Part shown: piece by piece, positions 22,227 through 33,836 of the stretch
Layout of the letters: every line of letters begins with the position of its first letter
Numbering within the stretch: the stretch's first letter is position 1
NCBI RefSeq assembly: GCF_003086295.3
Contig: NC_092048.1
Coordinates: 85,446,386-85,510,385, forward strand
Source: Arachis hypogaea
Lineage: Eukaryota; Streptophyta; Magnoliopsida; Fabales; Fabaceae
DNA: 64,000 bases
Direction: 5' to 3'
Translations under genes and position numbers: made by a program
The notes under the pieces: model-generated
What the model was told of the DNA's origin: nothing
The model's database searches: none
What the model saw: the letters and a program-made list of their open reading frames with translations, nothing else

Positions 22227-22995
22227 TCATAGATACTCAGAGCATGCTGATGGCCTCTCTACACCAAACTTAGAGTTTGGTTGTGGCCTCCCAATACCAA
22301 ACTTAGAGTTTGAATGTGGGGATTTTGTTTGACTCTGTATTGAGAGAAGCTTTTCATGCTTCCTCTCCATGGTTACAGAGGGAGATCCTTGAGCTTTAAA
22401 CACAAGGGAGTCCTCATTCACTTGAAGGACCAATTCTCCTCTGTCAACATCAATCACAGCTTTTGCTGTGGCTAGGAAGGGTCTGCCAAGGATGATGGAT
22501 TCATCCATACACTTCCCAGTGTCTAGGACTATCAAATCAACAGGGATGTAGTGGTCTTCAACCTTTACCAAGACATCCTCTACAAGTCCATAAGCCTATT
22601 TCTTTGAATTGTCTGCCATCTCTAGTGAGATTTTTGTAGCTTGTACCTTAATGATCCCTAGCTTCTCCATTACAGAAAGAGGCATGAGGTTTATGCTTGA
22701 CCCTAGATCACACAGAGCCTTCTCAAAGGTCATGGTGCCTATGGTACAAGGTATTGAAAACTTTCCAGGATCTTGTCTCTTTAGAGGTAATTTCTACCTA
22801 GTCAAGTTATCCAGTTCTTTGGTGAGCAAGGGGGGTTCATCCTCCCAAGTCTCATTACCAAATAACTTGGCATTTAACTTCATGATTGCTCCAAGGTACT
22901 TAGCAACTTACTCTTCAGTAACATCTTCATACTCTTCAGAGGAAGAATACTCATCAAAGCTCATGAATGGCAAAAGTAAATTCAATGGAATCTCT
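22227..22995 (-). pseudogene. Protease region of RE-C, ending without RT
   Basis: An aspartic protease of the retropepsin type is recognisable: DLGSSINLMP around 22720-22690 holds the catalytic Asp, and [17 protein letters not shown] (about 22500-22450) is the conserved region after the active site. At least three in-frame stops break it (about 22907, 22797, 22593). After the Asp-Val-Asp-Arg segment the protein goes straight into a tail with two NSKFG units and stops at 22227. In RE-B the same point continues for more than 850 residues of RT, RNase H and integrase. Confidence 0.8.
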
Positions 22996-23031
22996 ATGGT
23001 CTCTGTGTGAGCCTCAGATTCCCATGGTTCC

Positions 23032-24531
23032 TCATTGAGGAACTCCTTGGAGGCCAGTGAGGTCTTCCTCAGTGGAAATCACTGCCTCTTCCTCCTCTCC
23101 AGGTTCGGCCGTGTGGGAAATGTTGATGGCCTTGCACTCTCTTTTTGGATTCTCTTTTGTATTGCTTGGGAGAGTACTAGGAGGGAGCTCAGTAACTTTC
23201 TTGCTCAGCTGACCCACTTGTGCCTCCAAATTTCTAATGGAGGATCTTGTTTCAGTCATGAAACTTTGAGTGGTTTTGATTAGATCAGAGACTACAGTTG
23301 CTAAGTCAGAGTGGCTCTGCTTAGAATTCTCTGTTTGTTGCTGAGAAGATGATGGAAAAGGCTTGCCATTGCTAAACCTATTTCTTCCACCATTATTGTT
23401 ATTGAAGCCTTGTTGAGGCCTCTGTTGATCCTTCCATGAGAGGTTTGGATGATTTCTCCATGAAGGATTATAGGTGTTTCCATAGGATTCTCCCATGTAA
23501 TTCACCTCTTCCATTGCTGGGTTCTCAGGATCATAAGCTTCTTCTTCAGCTGAAGCTTCTTTGGTACTGACTGTTGCTGCTTGCATTTTAGACAGACTTT
23601 GAGAAATCATATTGACTTGTTGAGGCAATATTTTGTTCTGAGCCAATATGGCATTCAGAGTATCAATTTCAAGAACTCCTTTCTTCTGACTTGTCCCATT
23701 ATTCACAGGATTCCTTTTAGAAGTGTACATGAATTGGTTATTTGCAACCATTTCAATGAGTTCTTGAGCTTCTGCAGGCGTCTTCTCCAGATGAAGAGAT
23801 CCTCCAGCAGAGCTGTCAAATGACATCTTGGACAGTTCAGATAGACCATCATAGAAGATTCCTATGATGTTCCATTCTGAAAGCATGTCAGAAAGACACC
23901 TTCTGATTAATTGATTATATCTTTCCTAAGCTTCATAGAGGGATTCACCTTCCTTCTATCTGAAGGTTTGGACCTTCACTCTAAGCTTGCTCAATTTTTG
24001 AGGTGGAAAGAAGTTTGCCAAGAAGACATTGACTAGCTTTTTCCAAGAGTTCAAGCTTTCTTTAGGTTGTGAATCCAACCATGTTCTAGCTCTGTCTCTT
24101 ACAGCAAAGGAAAAAAGCACAAGCTTGTAGACCTCAGGATCAACTCCATTGGTCTTGACAGTGTCACAGATTTGTAAGAATTCAGCTAAGAACTGATGAG
24201 GATCTTCTAATGGAAGTCCATGAAACTTGCAATTCTGTTGCATTAGAGAAAATAATTAAGGCTTAAGCTCAAAGTTGTTTGCTCCAATGGCAGGGATTGA
24301 GATGCTTCTCCCATAGAAGTCAGGAGTAGGTGCAGTAAAGTCACCAAGCACCTTCCTTGCATTGTTGGCATTGTTGTTATTTTCGGCTGCTATGGCTTCT
24401 TCTTGTTTGAAGAGTTCTGTTAGGTCCTCTATAGAGAGTTGTACTTTAGCTTCTCTTAGCTTTCTCTTCAAGGTCCTTTCAGGTTCAGGATTAGCTTCAA
24501 CAAGAATTCCTTTGTCCTTGCTCCTGCTCAT
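23032..24531 (-). pseudogene. gag: gag of RE-C, several stops
   Basis: Starts at ATG 24531 (MSRSKDKG) and stays in one frame to 23032. It shows the capsid-type gag region (NNFELKP, LFSFAVRDRA, WLDSQPKES, FFPPQK), the SAGGS motif and TYNPSWRNHPN; no CCHC knuckle is seen. Stops are at 24256 (Gln codon lost), 23956 (Gln) and about 23927 (Trp), all of the C-to-T or G-to-A type, and the frame ends at 23032 with a further stop after GVPQ. The protein is a different subgroup from gag of RE-B and RE-D. Confidence 0.85.
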
Positions 24532-26253
24532 ATGAAAAGGGAGGAAAAGAAAATATGGAATCCTCTATGTCACAGTATAGAGATTCCTTGAGGTGTCAGA
24601 GGAAAATAAAAAAAATAGAAGGATGAGGTAGAGAAGAGAGAATTCGAACTTATCAAGAGAGATAGAGTTTGAATTGTTGATAATGGAGAGGTGTTAGTCC
24701 TTTAAATAGAAGGATGTGAGAAGAGGGGAAGAATTTTCGAAAATAAAGTAAAATATTTTGAAATAATTAAGAGAAATTTTGAAAATTTAGTAAATGATTT
24801 TCGAAAACTAAGATTGGAAAAGAAATTAAGTGATTTTTGAAAAAGATTTTGAAATTAGAAATCAAAAAGATATTATTGAAACTTAATTTTAAAAAAGATG
24901 TGATTGAAAAGACATGATTGAGAAGATATGATTGAGAATCAAATTTAAAAGAAGAAAGTTTTTAAAATTAAAGTTGATTACTTGACCAACAAGAAATTAA
25001 AAGATATGATTCTAGAATTAAAACTTTTGCTCCTTTCTTAATAGGCAAGTAGTAACTTGAAAATCACTAATTGTAGCAAGGATTTTCAAAAATAGTAATA
25101 AATAAAAAATTGAAAAGAAATTGATTTTGAAAAGATATGATTGAAAAGATATGATTTGAAAAAAATTATGAAAATTTGAAAAAGATTTGAATTAAAAATA
25201 AAATCTTCCCTCTAGTGTCCTCCTGGCGTTAAACGCTCAGAATGGCATCCATTCTGGCATTTAACGCCCAAAATGCTACCTTTTTGGGCGTTTAACGCCC
25301 AGCCAGGTACCCTGGCTGGCATTCAAACGCCAGTTTTCCTTCTTCACTGGGCGTTTTGAACGCCCAGCTTTTTCTGTGTGATTCATCTACTGAATGTTCT
25401 GAATCTTCAATTCTCTGTGTTATTGACTTGAAAAGACACAATTTTGAAATTTTTTTTGAATTTTTAATGATGAGACACAATAATAAAAAGGATGCAACTA
25501 AGATCAAATAAACAATGCATGCAAGACACCAAACTTAGAAGTTTGTATACTAAGGACCATAATAAATTGAAAATGCATATGAGAAACAACAAAAGACACA
25601 AGATAAGAGAAATTAAAGATCAGAGCTATTGAATCATCAAGAACAGCTTGAAGATCAATGAAGAACATAATGTATATATTCGAAAAAATGCAAAAAGAAG
25701 AAAGACATGCAATTGACACCAAACTTAAAAATTGACACTAAGATACATAAAATATTTTTGATTTTATAAATTTTTTTTTATTTTTCAAAAATTATATGGA
25801 AAGGAAAATAAAGGGATTCAAAATTTTTAATGAGGATTCCAGGAATCATTGCAATGTTAGTCTAAAACTTCGGTCCAGGAATTAGACATAGCTTACTAGC
25901 CAGCCAAGCTTTCAGTGAAAGCTTCGGTCCAAAATACTAGACATGGCCAATGGCCAGCCAAGCTTTAGCAGATCATTACTTTCAACAGCAAGATTGATAG
26001 AAATCATCAAGCTCTTGTGATGATAAGTTGAAACCTCGGTCCAAAAGATTAGACATGGCTTTACAGCCAGCCAGACTTCAACAAATCATCATGAAACTCT
26101 AGAATTCATTCTTAAAAACTCTAAAGAACATAATAGAAATATTTTTTGTATTTTTGAAATTTTTTTTCGAAAATAAGAAGTAAAAAGCTTAAACATAAAA
26201 AAAATTACCTAATCCTAAGCAACAAGATGAACCGTCAGTTGTCCAAACTCGAA
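24532..26253 (-). other. Long leader of RE-C
   Basis: 1.7 kb between PBS and gag, with no ORF I trust. Contents: A-rich stretches with repeated GATATGATTGA-like words (24880-25180), a palindrome array of the GGCGTTTAACGCC type (about 25215-25365), and two tract motifs CACCAAACTTA (25527-25537 and 25717-25727, sense on the minus strand). RE-F's shorter leader shares the A-rich character and the motifs. Confidence 0.7.
25861..26090 (-). repeat. Three diverged repeats in the RE-C leader
   Basis: Three units on the plus strand share CTTCGGTCCA / ATTAGACATGGC / AGCCAGCCA, beginning near 25868, 25922 and 26036, with variable spacing. The role is unknown. Confidence 0.6.
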
Positions 26254-26274
26254 CAATCCCCGGCAACGGCACCA
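26254..26274 (-). other. Primer-binding site of RE-C
   Basis: Minus strand TGGTGCCGTTGCCGGGGATTG, six bases inside the LTR end. One base differs from the RE-B site (GGC to GGT). A second GGCGCCATTG sequence lies within the LTR itself at about 26306-26316. Confidence 0.75.
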
Positions 26275-26280
26275 AAAACT

Positions 26281-27925
26281 TGGTGCGCGAAATTGTCATC
26301 ATCAATGGCGCCAACAACATGGTACGCACAATTGTAATCTCAACTCTTTATCACAACTCCGCACAACTAACTAGCAAGTGCACTGGGTCGTCCAAGTAAT
26401 AAACCTTACGTGAGTAAGGGTCGATCCCACGGAGGCTGTCAGCTTGAAGCAAGCTATGGTCATCTTGTAAATCTCAGTCAGGCGGATTCAAATGGTTATG
26501 GAGAATTGATAATTAAAATATGAATAGAACATAAAATAAAGATAGAGATACTTATGTAATTCATTGGTAGGAATTTCAAATAAGTGTATGGAGATGCTTT
26601 GTTCCTCCTAAACTTCTGCTTTCCTATTGCCTTCTTTCAATCATTCATACTCCTTTCCATGGCAAGCTTTATATTGGGCATCACCGTTGTCAATGGCTAC
26701 TTCCCGTCCTCTCAGTGAAAATATTCCAAATGCGCTGTCACCGCACAGCTAATCAGTTGTTGGTACTCGATCATGTTGGAATAGGATCCATTGATCCTTT
26801 TGCGTCTGTCACACGCCCAACACTCGCGAGTTTGAATCTCGTCACAGTCATCCCTTCCCAAATCCTACTCGGAATACCACAGACAAGGTTTAGACTTTCC
26901 GGATTTCAGGAATGGCCGCCAATAATTCTAGCCTATACCACGAAGGTTCTAATCTTAGATTAGAAACCAAAGAGATACACATTCAAGCTTGATTGCATGT
27001 AGAATGGAAGTTGTTGTCAGGCACGCGTTCATAGGTGAGAATGGTGATGATTGTCACAGATCATCACATTCATCATGTTGAAGAATGAATGGATATCTTA
27101 GAGAAGAAGTAGGTGTGAATTGAATAGAAAAACAGTAGTACTTTGCATTAATTCATGAAGAACAGCAGAGCTCCACACCTTAATCTATGGTGTGTAAAAA
27201 CTCTACCGTTGAAAATACATAAGTGAAAATAGTCTAAGCATGGCCAAATGGCCAGCCTCAAAGGTCTAAGGACTAAACGTCCAAAGATCAAAAGTCTACC
27301 AATACAATAGCAAAAGGTCCTATTTATAGAGAACTAGTAATCTAGGGTTTACAGAAATGAGTAAATGATGCAGAATCTTCTTCCGGGCCCACTTATTGTG
27401 TGCTTGGGCTGAGTATTGAAGCTTTCATATGTAGATACATTTCTTGGTGTTAAACGCCAGCTTTTGTGCCAGTTTGGGCGTTTAACTCCAGCTTTTATGC
27501 CAGTTTTGGCGTTTTGACGCCAGAATTTCTATGCGGACTTTGAACGCTGGTTTGGGCCATCAAATCTTAGGCAAAGTATGGATTATTATATATTGCAGGA
27601 AAGCCCAGGATGTCTACTTTCCAATGCAATTGAGAGCGCGCCAATTGGGTTTCTGTAGCTCCAAAAAATCCATTTTGAGTGCAGGGAGGTCATAATCCAA
27701 CAGCATCTGCAGTCCTTTTTCAGCCTCTGAATTAGATTTTTGCTCAGGTCCCTCAATTTCAGCTAGAAAATACCTGAAATCACAGAAAAATACACAAACT
27801 CATAGTAAAGTCCAGAAATGTGATTTTTATTTAAAAACTAATAAAAATATAATAAAAACTAATTAAAATATACTAAAAACATACTAAAAATAATGCCAAA
27901 AAGCGTATAAATTATCCGCTCATCA
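26281..27925 (-). repeat. 5' LTR of RE-C
   Basis: 1645 bp; minus strand starts TGATGAGCGG (27925) and ends GCGCACCA (26281). It carries the palindrome array at about 27445-27550, the TATA word at 27320-27328 and an internal PBS-like sequence near its end. It is the uninterrupted reference that proves the S1 insertion in the 3' LTR. Confidence 0.9.
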
Positions 27926-28960
27926 CATCCTTCTATAGGCAAGCACTCCAGATGGACATGTTAATGCTGTTTTCTCTTGGTCCTGAGGGTTTACTGCAAT
28001 TTGGTTGCAACCGGAATAGCCATCCAAAAAGTAGTAGTATTCATGACCTGCTAATCTCTCTAGCATCTGGTCTATGAATGGTAAAGGAAAATGATCCTTC
28101 CTGGTGGCTGTATTGAGCCTTCTGTAGTCAATACACATACGCCACCTTGTAACTGTTCTTGTAAGAACCAGTTCATTCTTTTCATTACGAACCACTGTCA
28201 TGCCTCCCTTCTTGCGGACAACTTGGACAGGGCTTACCCAGGGACTGTCAGAAATAGGATAAATAATCCTAGCCTTCAGTAACTTAGTGACCTCTTTCTG
28301 CACCACCTCCTTCATGGCTGGATTTAGCCGCCTCTGTGGTTGAACCACTGGCTTAGCATCCTCCTCCAATAGGATCTTGTGCATGCATCTTGTTGGGCTA
28401 ATACCCTTAAGGTCACTTATGGACCACCCAAGAGCTGTCTTGTGTGTCCTTAGCACTTGAATTAGTGCTTTCTCTTCCTGTGGATTTAAAGCAGAGCTTA
28501 TGATCACTGGAAAAGTGTCACCTTCTCCCAGAAATGCATATTTCAGAGATGGTGGTAGTGGTTTGAGCTTGGGTTTAAGAGGCTTATACTCTTCCTGAGG
28601 AGTTTTTAGAGGTTCTTCCTTTCTCTCTGGTTCCTCCAGATCAGGCTGAACATCCTTAAAAATGTCCTCTAGCTCTGATTCGAGACTCTCAGTCATATTG
28701 ACCTCTTCCACTAAGGAGTCAATAACATCTATGCTCAGGCAGTCTTTTGGTGTGTCTGGATGCTGCATAGCTTTGACAGCATTCAACTTAAACTCATCCT
28801 CATTGACTCTCAGGGTTATTTATCCTCTTTGGACATCAATGAGGGTTCATCCAGTTCTAGGAAAGGTCATCCTAGAATGAGAGTTGCACTCTTGTGCTCC
28901 TCCATTTTCAGCACTGCAAAGTCAGTAGGAAAGGCAAATGGCCCAACCTTGACAAGTGTC
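27926..28960 (-). pseudogene. pol: Protease remnant and RT N-terminal half of RE-F
   Basis: A long open stretch from 28786 to the RE-C boundary contains the linker (LKYAFLGEG), RT fingers ([33 protein letters not shown]) and FLDGYSG, ending at AYRRM where RE-C inserted. Upstream are the end of protease (FAFPTDFAVL, LILG) with a stop where Arg is expected, a frameshift and another stop near 28817. The catalytic DLGA/SS segment of protease is missing. Confidence 0.8.
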
Positions 28961-29669
28961 TGACCCCTTTGTGGCGTTTGAACGCCAGAATTGGGGGCTG
29001 CATGGGCATTTAATGCCAAATTGCCATCCTTTTCTGGCATCTGGACGCCAGAATTGGCTGTACCTTGGGCGTTTAACGCCACGTTTTCACCCTTTTCTGG
29101 CGTTTGAACGCCAGAATCATTCCTCTCTGGGCTCTTACTGTCCTCAGAGGAATTTTGGGCAGTGGTTTGGTTATCCTTTGTTAGTTGTTCCTTTCTTGGC
29201 TTCCTGCTACCTTGGATTGATACATTTAGTGTTTTCCCACTCCTTAATTGAACAGCTTGGCATTCTTCTGTTATCTATTTAGATAGCTGCTGTCTTGTCT
29301 GATCCAATTGTGCTTCCATATTTTGGTTGGCATTTTTAGTGTCTTGGAGCATCTCTTTGAATTTTGCAAATTGTTTTGTTATAGTAAGCAATTGCTGATT
29401 GAGTTCTGCACCTTGTTCTTGAGGACTAAGTTCAGTGGATACTGCTTTAGCCACTTCTTTTAGGGAGGACTCACTACTCAAGTACAGATGCTGATTTCTA
29501 GCAACTGTATCAATGAGCTCTTGAGCCTCTTCAATTGTCTTTTTCATATGTATAGATCCACCAGCTGAGTGATCCAGTGACATTTAGGCTTTTTCTATAA
29601 GCTCATAGTAGAAGATGTCTAACTGTACCCACTCTGAAAACATTTCAGAGGGGCATTTCCTTAGCATCC
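28961..29669 (-). pseudogene. gag: gag C-terminal half of RE-F with in-frame palindromes replacing the protease core
   Basis: Continues from fragment 53643-53658: RKCPSEMFSEW, a TAA stop at 29584 (Gln in relatives), then SLDHSAGGS and a Gln-rich part. Around 29117-28970 the frame runs through palindromes GGCGTTTGAACGCC and similar, read as the repeated peptide NSGVQTPxxG, and then enters the end of protease. About 200 residues including the active site are absent. The TYNPSWRNHPN stretch is also missing. Confidence 0.75.
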
Positions 29670-31151
29670 TGACGTGGCGGAAATTGGCGAGTCAAGAATT
29701 GTTATAAAATATGCGTTGCAAGTATAGTTCTTAACCAACCAGAAATCCGCTTATCAATTTAGAAGGGTTGTCACAAAAATTAAAATTAAAATACTGGAAG
29801 TATGAATCCCAGGTCGTCTCCCAACGAGTTGCAAAAAGGTGTGCTATTTTATTAATCAGATGTTCAAAAAGAGTTTGAGTTGAATAAATAGGAAATTAAA
29901 TTGGAGAAATTAAGTAATTTAAATAAAAGCCTTGACTGGGAGTAGATTAGTTAGAAGCCCTATTCTTGTTGCAGTACTCTCAAGATTAATTGATAATTGA
30001 AGGTTGTTCTATTTAGTTATCCCTTACTAGGTAAGGGAAAGTCAAACAAGTTGGAATGCTGTTTCTATTCACAAGTCCCAATCCGCTTACTTGGAAGGAC
30101 TGTCATTAGTGACTAGAGAGAAATCCAATAATAAACCCAATTACAATTTCTCCTTTGAGCATTCCAACTCAAGGGTTCCTTTCAATCAACTCCCCATCAA
30201 GTTAGGGAACTACTCGCTCATTGTGAATGTGGAATTCATGACATAGAAAAGAGAATTAAAGAAAGACATGATAAATAAAACTCAAAAGAATCAATTAAAA
30301 ATAAAAGTAACTCTTGTATTAATAAATTCTAAAATAATCCAATAGTAAAATTGAGTAAATTAAAGGACATGGAAGAGTAAAGCCAAGAAAAGAAAACAAA
30401 CTAGAATGACAAAGTCTTGATGAGGTAATAACTCTTCTCAATATCCCAATGCAAAGAGTAATAGAAAATAAAATCCTAAGAACTATGAATGTGTAGAGAG
30501 AAAAAACTAGAAGAGGAGTAAAAACTAGATCTAAAAACTAAAAACTGTGTAGAATGAATGTTGTCGTTGGTTTTTGCATGTCCTCTGGCTCTAGTCTGCC
30601 TTTCCGGGCCGAAAATTGGGTCAAAACAGGGCCCAAAATCGCCCCGAGCGATTCTGCAGATTATGCAGATCGCGCACGTTACGCGATCGCGTCATTCATG
30701 CGGACACGTCGTTCAACGTTTTGCTTTTCCACGCGGGCGCGTCGTCCAAGCCTCCGCGTCACCTGTGCTATTCCAATCCGCGCGGTCGCGTGAGCCATAC
30801 TGCCACGTCACTGTGATTTCCTCTCTTTCGCGCGGTTGCGTGAGCCATGCGGCCGCGTCACTTCTCCTCAATTTCTTGTGTTCCTTTTATTTTTGCAAGC
30901 TTCCTTTCCAATCTCTAATTCATTCATGCCCTATAAAGCCTGAAACACTTAACACACAGATCACGACATCGAATGGAATAAAGGAGAATTAAAATGCATA
31001 ATTAAAAGTCTCTAGGGAGCAAGTTTTTTAATCATGTAATAATTTTAGGAAGGAAATATAAATGCATGCTAATCATATGAATAAGTGGGTAAAAATCATG
31101 ATAAAACCACACAATTAAACACATTATAAACCATAAAATAGTGGTTTATCA
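29670..31151 (-). repeat. 3' LTR of RE-E
   Basis: 1482 bp; minus strand starts TGATAAACCACT (31151) and ends CCACGTCA (29670). A CG-rich palindrome array lies at about 30640-30865 (for example ACGCGATCGCGT at 30681-30692). A TTTATAGGG word near 30930 may serve as TATA box, weakly. Confidence 0.92.
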
Positions 31152-31188
31152 ACCTCCCCACACTTAAACATTAGCATGTCCTCATGCT
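31152..31188 (-). other. RGGA-loop hairpin and polypurine tract (RE-E)
   Basis: Minus strand: AGCATG-AGGA-CATGCT (31188-31173), then AATGTTTAAGTGTGGGGAGGT up to the LTR. The tract GTGGGGAGG is a classical purine run. The stem is unrelated in sequence to RE-A/B/C but keeps the loop. Confidence 0.7.
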
Positions 31189-32583
31189 TAGTTGAAGGAG
31201 ATAAAACAAATGAGTAGGAACATGTAAAAACTCATGCAATGCAATGCAATGCAACCTATATATGTAAATACAACTATATGATTCTTGTCCACTTGATCAA
31301 AAGTAAATAGGCTCTTCAAAACAATTACAAATCAAATTCCACTAATTCAATTCTCATACAGCAAGAACAGATAAAAATGCAAGAAGATAGCTCATGAAAG
31401 CAGGGAACATAGAATTTCAAGCATTGAACCCTCACTGATGATATATGTATACTCTAGTCTCTCTAGTGTATAGGGTAATCACTCTATCCTTCTCTAATCA
31501 TGCTGTCTAATTTTTGTTCTTCTCCTAACCAATCAACAACATTTAATATATCAATGCAAATATCATGAAGTCTTTTCAAGGTTGTAATGGGGCCAAGGTA
31601 ATGGTAAGGATACATATATGGCTAAGTGAGCTTATAGACTGAATCTTTAATTATCCCAAGCTTTAACATAACCTATATATATATATTCTATATAACTTTA
31701 GAATTCATACCTAGCTACCCAGAATTTCCCTTTCACATTCCATACTCATGTATCAACTTTTATTTTAATTTTATCATACATGCATTGATCTTTGAATTCT
31801 TAACTTTTATTTTTTTTTTTTCAATATAAGCATAAAAATAAACATAGCTTATCAATGCACATAGATTTTTAATTCTTATAGTTTCACATGAGTAGGTATC
31901 CAAATTTCCATTATATTATCATGACACATTCCCTTATTATCTTTTGTTCCCACAATTTCCCATACTTAATTATCACACACAATTCTATCTTAAGCTAACC
32001 AAAGATTCAGTTTGGGGAATATAATTGTTTTTCCACTTAAGGCTAGTAATGTGGTAAAATATAGAACAAATGGGATATAAAGGCTCAAAGTAACTAACAA
32101 AGGTAATCGAAAGGGTAGGCTTAATTTGGATAAGTGAGCTAAACAATTAATGGCCTCAATCATATGCAAACATATAAATATAATAAACATTGGACATATA
32201 GGATGAAACAAAATATAGATTACAATTATAGAGAAGTAAACACACAAGAATAAAATAATTATGGTTAAATAATGTAACCATGCGTAAAGGCTCAAATCTC
32301 ACAGGTTGTGTGTTCTTTAGCTTAAAAATCATGTTCCAAATACAACCTCAAGCAAATTTAACATAAAAATTTTAATTAAAATTAGTGAAATTTTGTTCCA
32401 AAAATAGAGTCTTAGAAGAAACTTATTGTCTTTTCAATAAAGTAGAACATGCATGCAACTAATCTATTACTATGCAATTTATCCTATTCTACAAAAGAAA
32501 AACTAACTAAATATCCTAATTTATTGGTGTGTAGGGAAGAGAAATTACCTCTGGGAGTTAGGTACTGACCGACCTCCCCACAC
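31189..32583 (-). other. 3' untranslated region of RE-E
   Basis: About 1.4 kb, AT-rich, with no ORF I trust. The 101-codon frame at 31990-32295 is hydrophobic but has no support. A second CCTCCCCACACTTAA tract (sense GTGTGGGGAGG) occurs at about 32572-32586, just after the accessory ORF. Confidence 0.65.
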
Positions 32584-33836
32584 TTAAGGCTTTGCACCGT
32601 CCTCGGTGCCATCTGTAAGGAACTGGGGTGCACTGGTAGCAGTATCTCCACAGTCGAGACCATCATGGCTCCCTTTGCTAGTAAAGGAAGTGGAGTCCGG
32701 AGTGTCTGAGTCCTTAAATTTTCCCATGATCAGCTCCTTGAGGTATGTAAATCGGCATTTGTTACGTCGCTCTCTCATCTTAGCTTTGTGTTCCTGCCGA
32801 TCCAACCTTTCGAGTATCTGATAGAGCAGTTGGTCTGTGGTAGGTGCTTGTGGTGTTGAAGAAGGAATATCTTCAACCGGTTCAGTAAGATGGCTTGTGG
32901 CGGCTGGTGGAGGTCTGATGTATTTTCCGTTAGGGACATACTGATCATCTCGTGGAAGCATGGCTTTGGTGTCCCCAGCTCTGTAGGAGACTCCAGCTGC
33001 GGAGACAAGATCTGAGACCAAGGCGGGAAAAGGTAAGTTGCCCGCAATTTGTACGTGTCCCATGGCATTCTGGATGTGTCTTGGTAGGTTCAGAGGTTGG
33101 CCTGTAAGAATGCACCATAGTAGAATGGCCATGTCCGCAGTGAAGGAGGACTCGTGAGTGCTCGGAAAGACGTAATGGGACATGATCTGTGCCCATACGC
33201 GAGCCTCCAAGGTAAGTGCTGAAGTTGATATTCCCTTAGGGCGGGTACGATGGTATCTGTAGATCCAACGGCTGCCAAGTAGTGTGATAACTCTGAGAAC
33301 GGCGTCCCAGTCAAATTGGTACATCCGGCGCTTGAGTGCGGCTTCTTGAAAGGCGTCCAAACCTTCTGGAATAGGGGGAAGACCTAGAGCTTTTTGAATG
33401 GCCTCTTCTGCAATGGGGACTTGCTTCTGACGGACAAAGACAGACTGCAGGGTTGGCAGGTGGAAGTTGGAGTAGAACTCGACTACCCAAGAAAGATTGA
33501 CCTACCTCGGCGGTCTCTATAGGAAACCCATTGTCTTCGTTCAATTTGCGGCTCAACAAAAGTAGCAATATTGGGCGGGAGGATAAGAAGGTATTCGTTG
33601 TTGTAACTCCGTTCTGCCAGGATAGGGAACATCTGCTCACAGTAGCGATTGGGAAATCGCGCAGTGTCCTTTGATGGGAAGGCTCTCTCCTTATCATCAA
33701 CCTTTATAATCCTCTTAATCCTTTTTGTTGAGGGCTTGACTGTAGTTGAAGAGGGCTCTGCCACTAATGCTCTCTTTGTTCCTCTTCTTGCTGGTTGTTT
33801 GGGAGTAGCCTTCTCCTTTCCTTTCTTGGTGGCCAT
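32584..33836 (-). pseudogene. Accessory ORF in the env position (RE-E), one frameshift
   Basis: Starts at ATG 33836 (MATKKGKEKATPK) with a Lys/Arg-rich N-terminus. The frame shifts once at about 33484-33500 and continues to TAA at 32584. The second part holds segments aligned in order with the RE-A protein: a VVEFYSNF-like segment matching VQEFYANA, TADMAILLWCILTG matching TIDRAIMIHSIMIG, and FPALVSDLVSAAGV matching FPHLICHLCNSAGI. Near the end is a short Arg/Lys/Glu-rich helix. I see no membrane segment. Its last codons lie in the RGGA-loop hairpin at 32594-32609. Confidence 0.75.
32594..32609 (-). other. Second RGGA-loop hairpin (RE-E internal)
   Basis: Minus strand: perfect GCACCG-AGGA-CGGTGC, followed by CAAAGCCTTAAGTGTGGGGAGG, a second copy of the tract seen at the 3' LTR. 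It overlaps the end of the accessory ORF. Confidence 0.65.

Larger units (their letters stand above)
5147..27925 (-). mobile_element. RE-C: non-autonomous Athila-like retrotransposon (no RT/IN), hosting RE-B and S1
   Basis: Minus-strand order: 5' LTR 27925-26281, PBS 26274-26254, leader, gag 24531-23032, protease 22995-22227, two hairpins 22208-22162, palindrome array, internal tract, [RE-B], accessory ORF 10416-9265, 3' tract, 3' LTR 8228-5147. Between the protease and the hairpins there is no RT, RNase H or integrase. The loss is old, because RE-A shows the same junction. It is inserted in RE-F's RT right after the codons for AYRRM (flank CATCC, 27926-27930). Its other end lies beyond RE-A, outside the window. 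Confidence 0.88.
27926..29669 (-). mobile_element. RE-F fragment 1: middle of an older gag-pol element
   Basis: Cut by RE-C on the left (in RT) and by RE-E on the right (in gag). Joining 55500 and up, 53658-53643, then 29669 and down gives an unbroken gag reading across the RE-E and S2 sites, which shows the three pieces were one element. The rest of its pol and its 3' LTR are beyond the left edge of the window. Confidence 0.85.

Noticed and set aside
26281..27925. This LTR as the 3' LTR of RE-F
   Set aside because: A PBS lies on its left side in minus orientation, and RE-F RT runs into its start in mid-gene, so it is the 5' LTR of RE-C.
30554..30992. ORFs in the CG-rich LTR arrays of RE-E (also 53034-53484)
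   Set aside because: Repeated palindromes free of stops by composition; several overlapping frames are open at once and differ between the two LTRs.
29670..31151. This LTR as a solo LTR inserted in RE-F gag
   Set aside because: The matching LTR at 52148-53642 with the same CATCC duplication and a tract and PBS on the inner sides show that both belong to RE-E.
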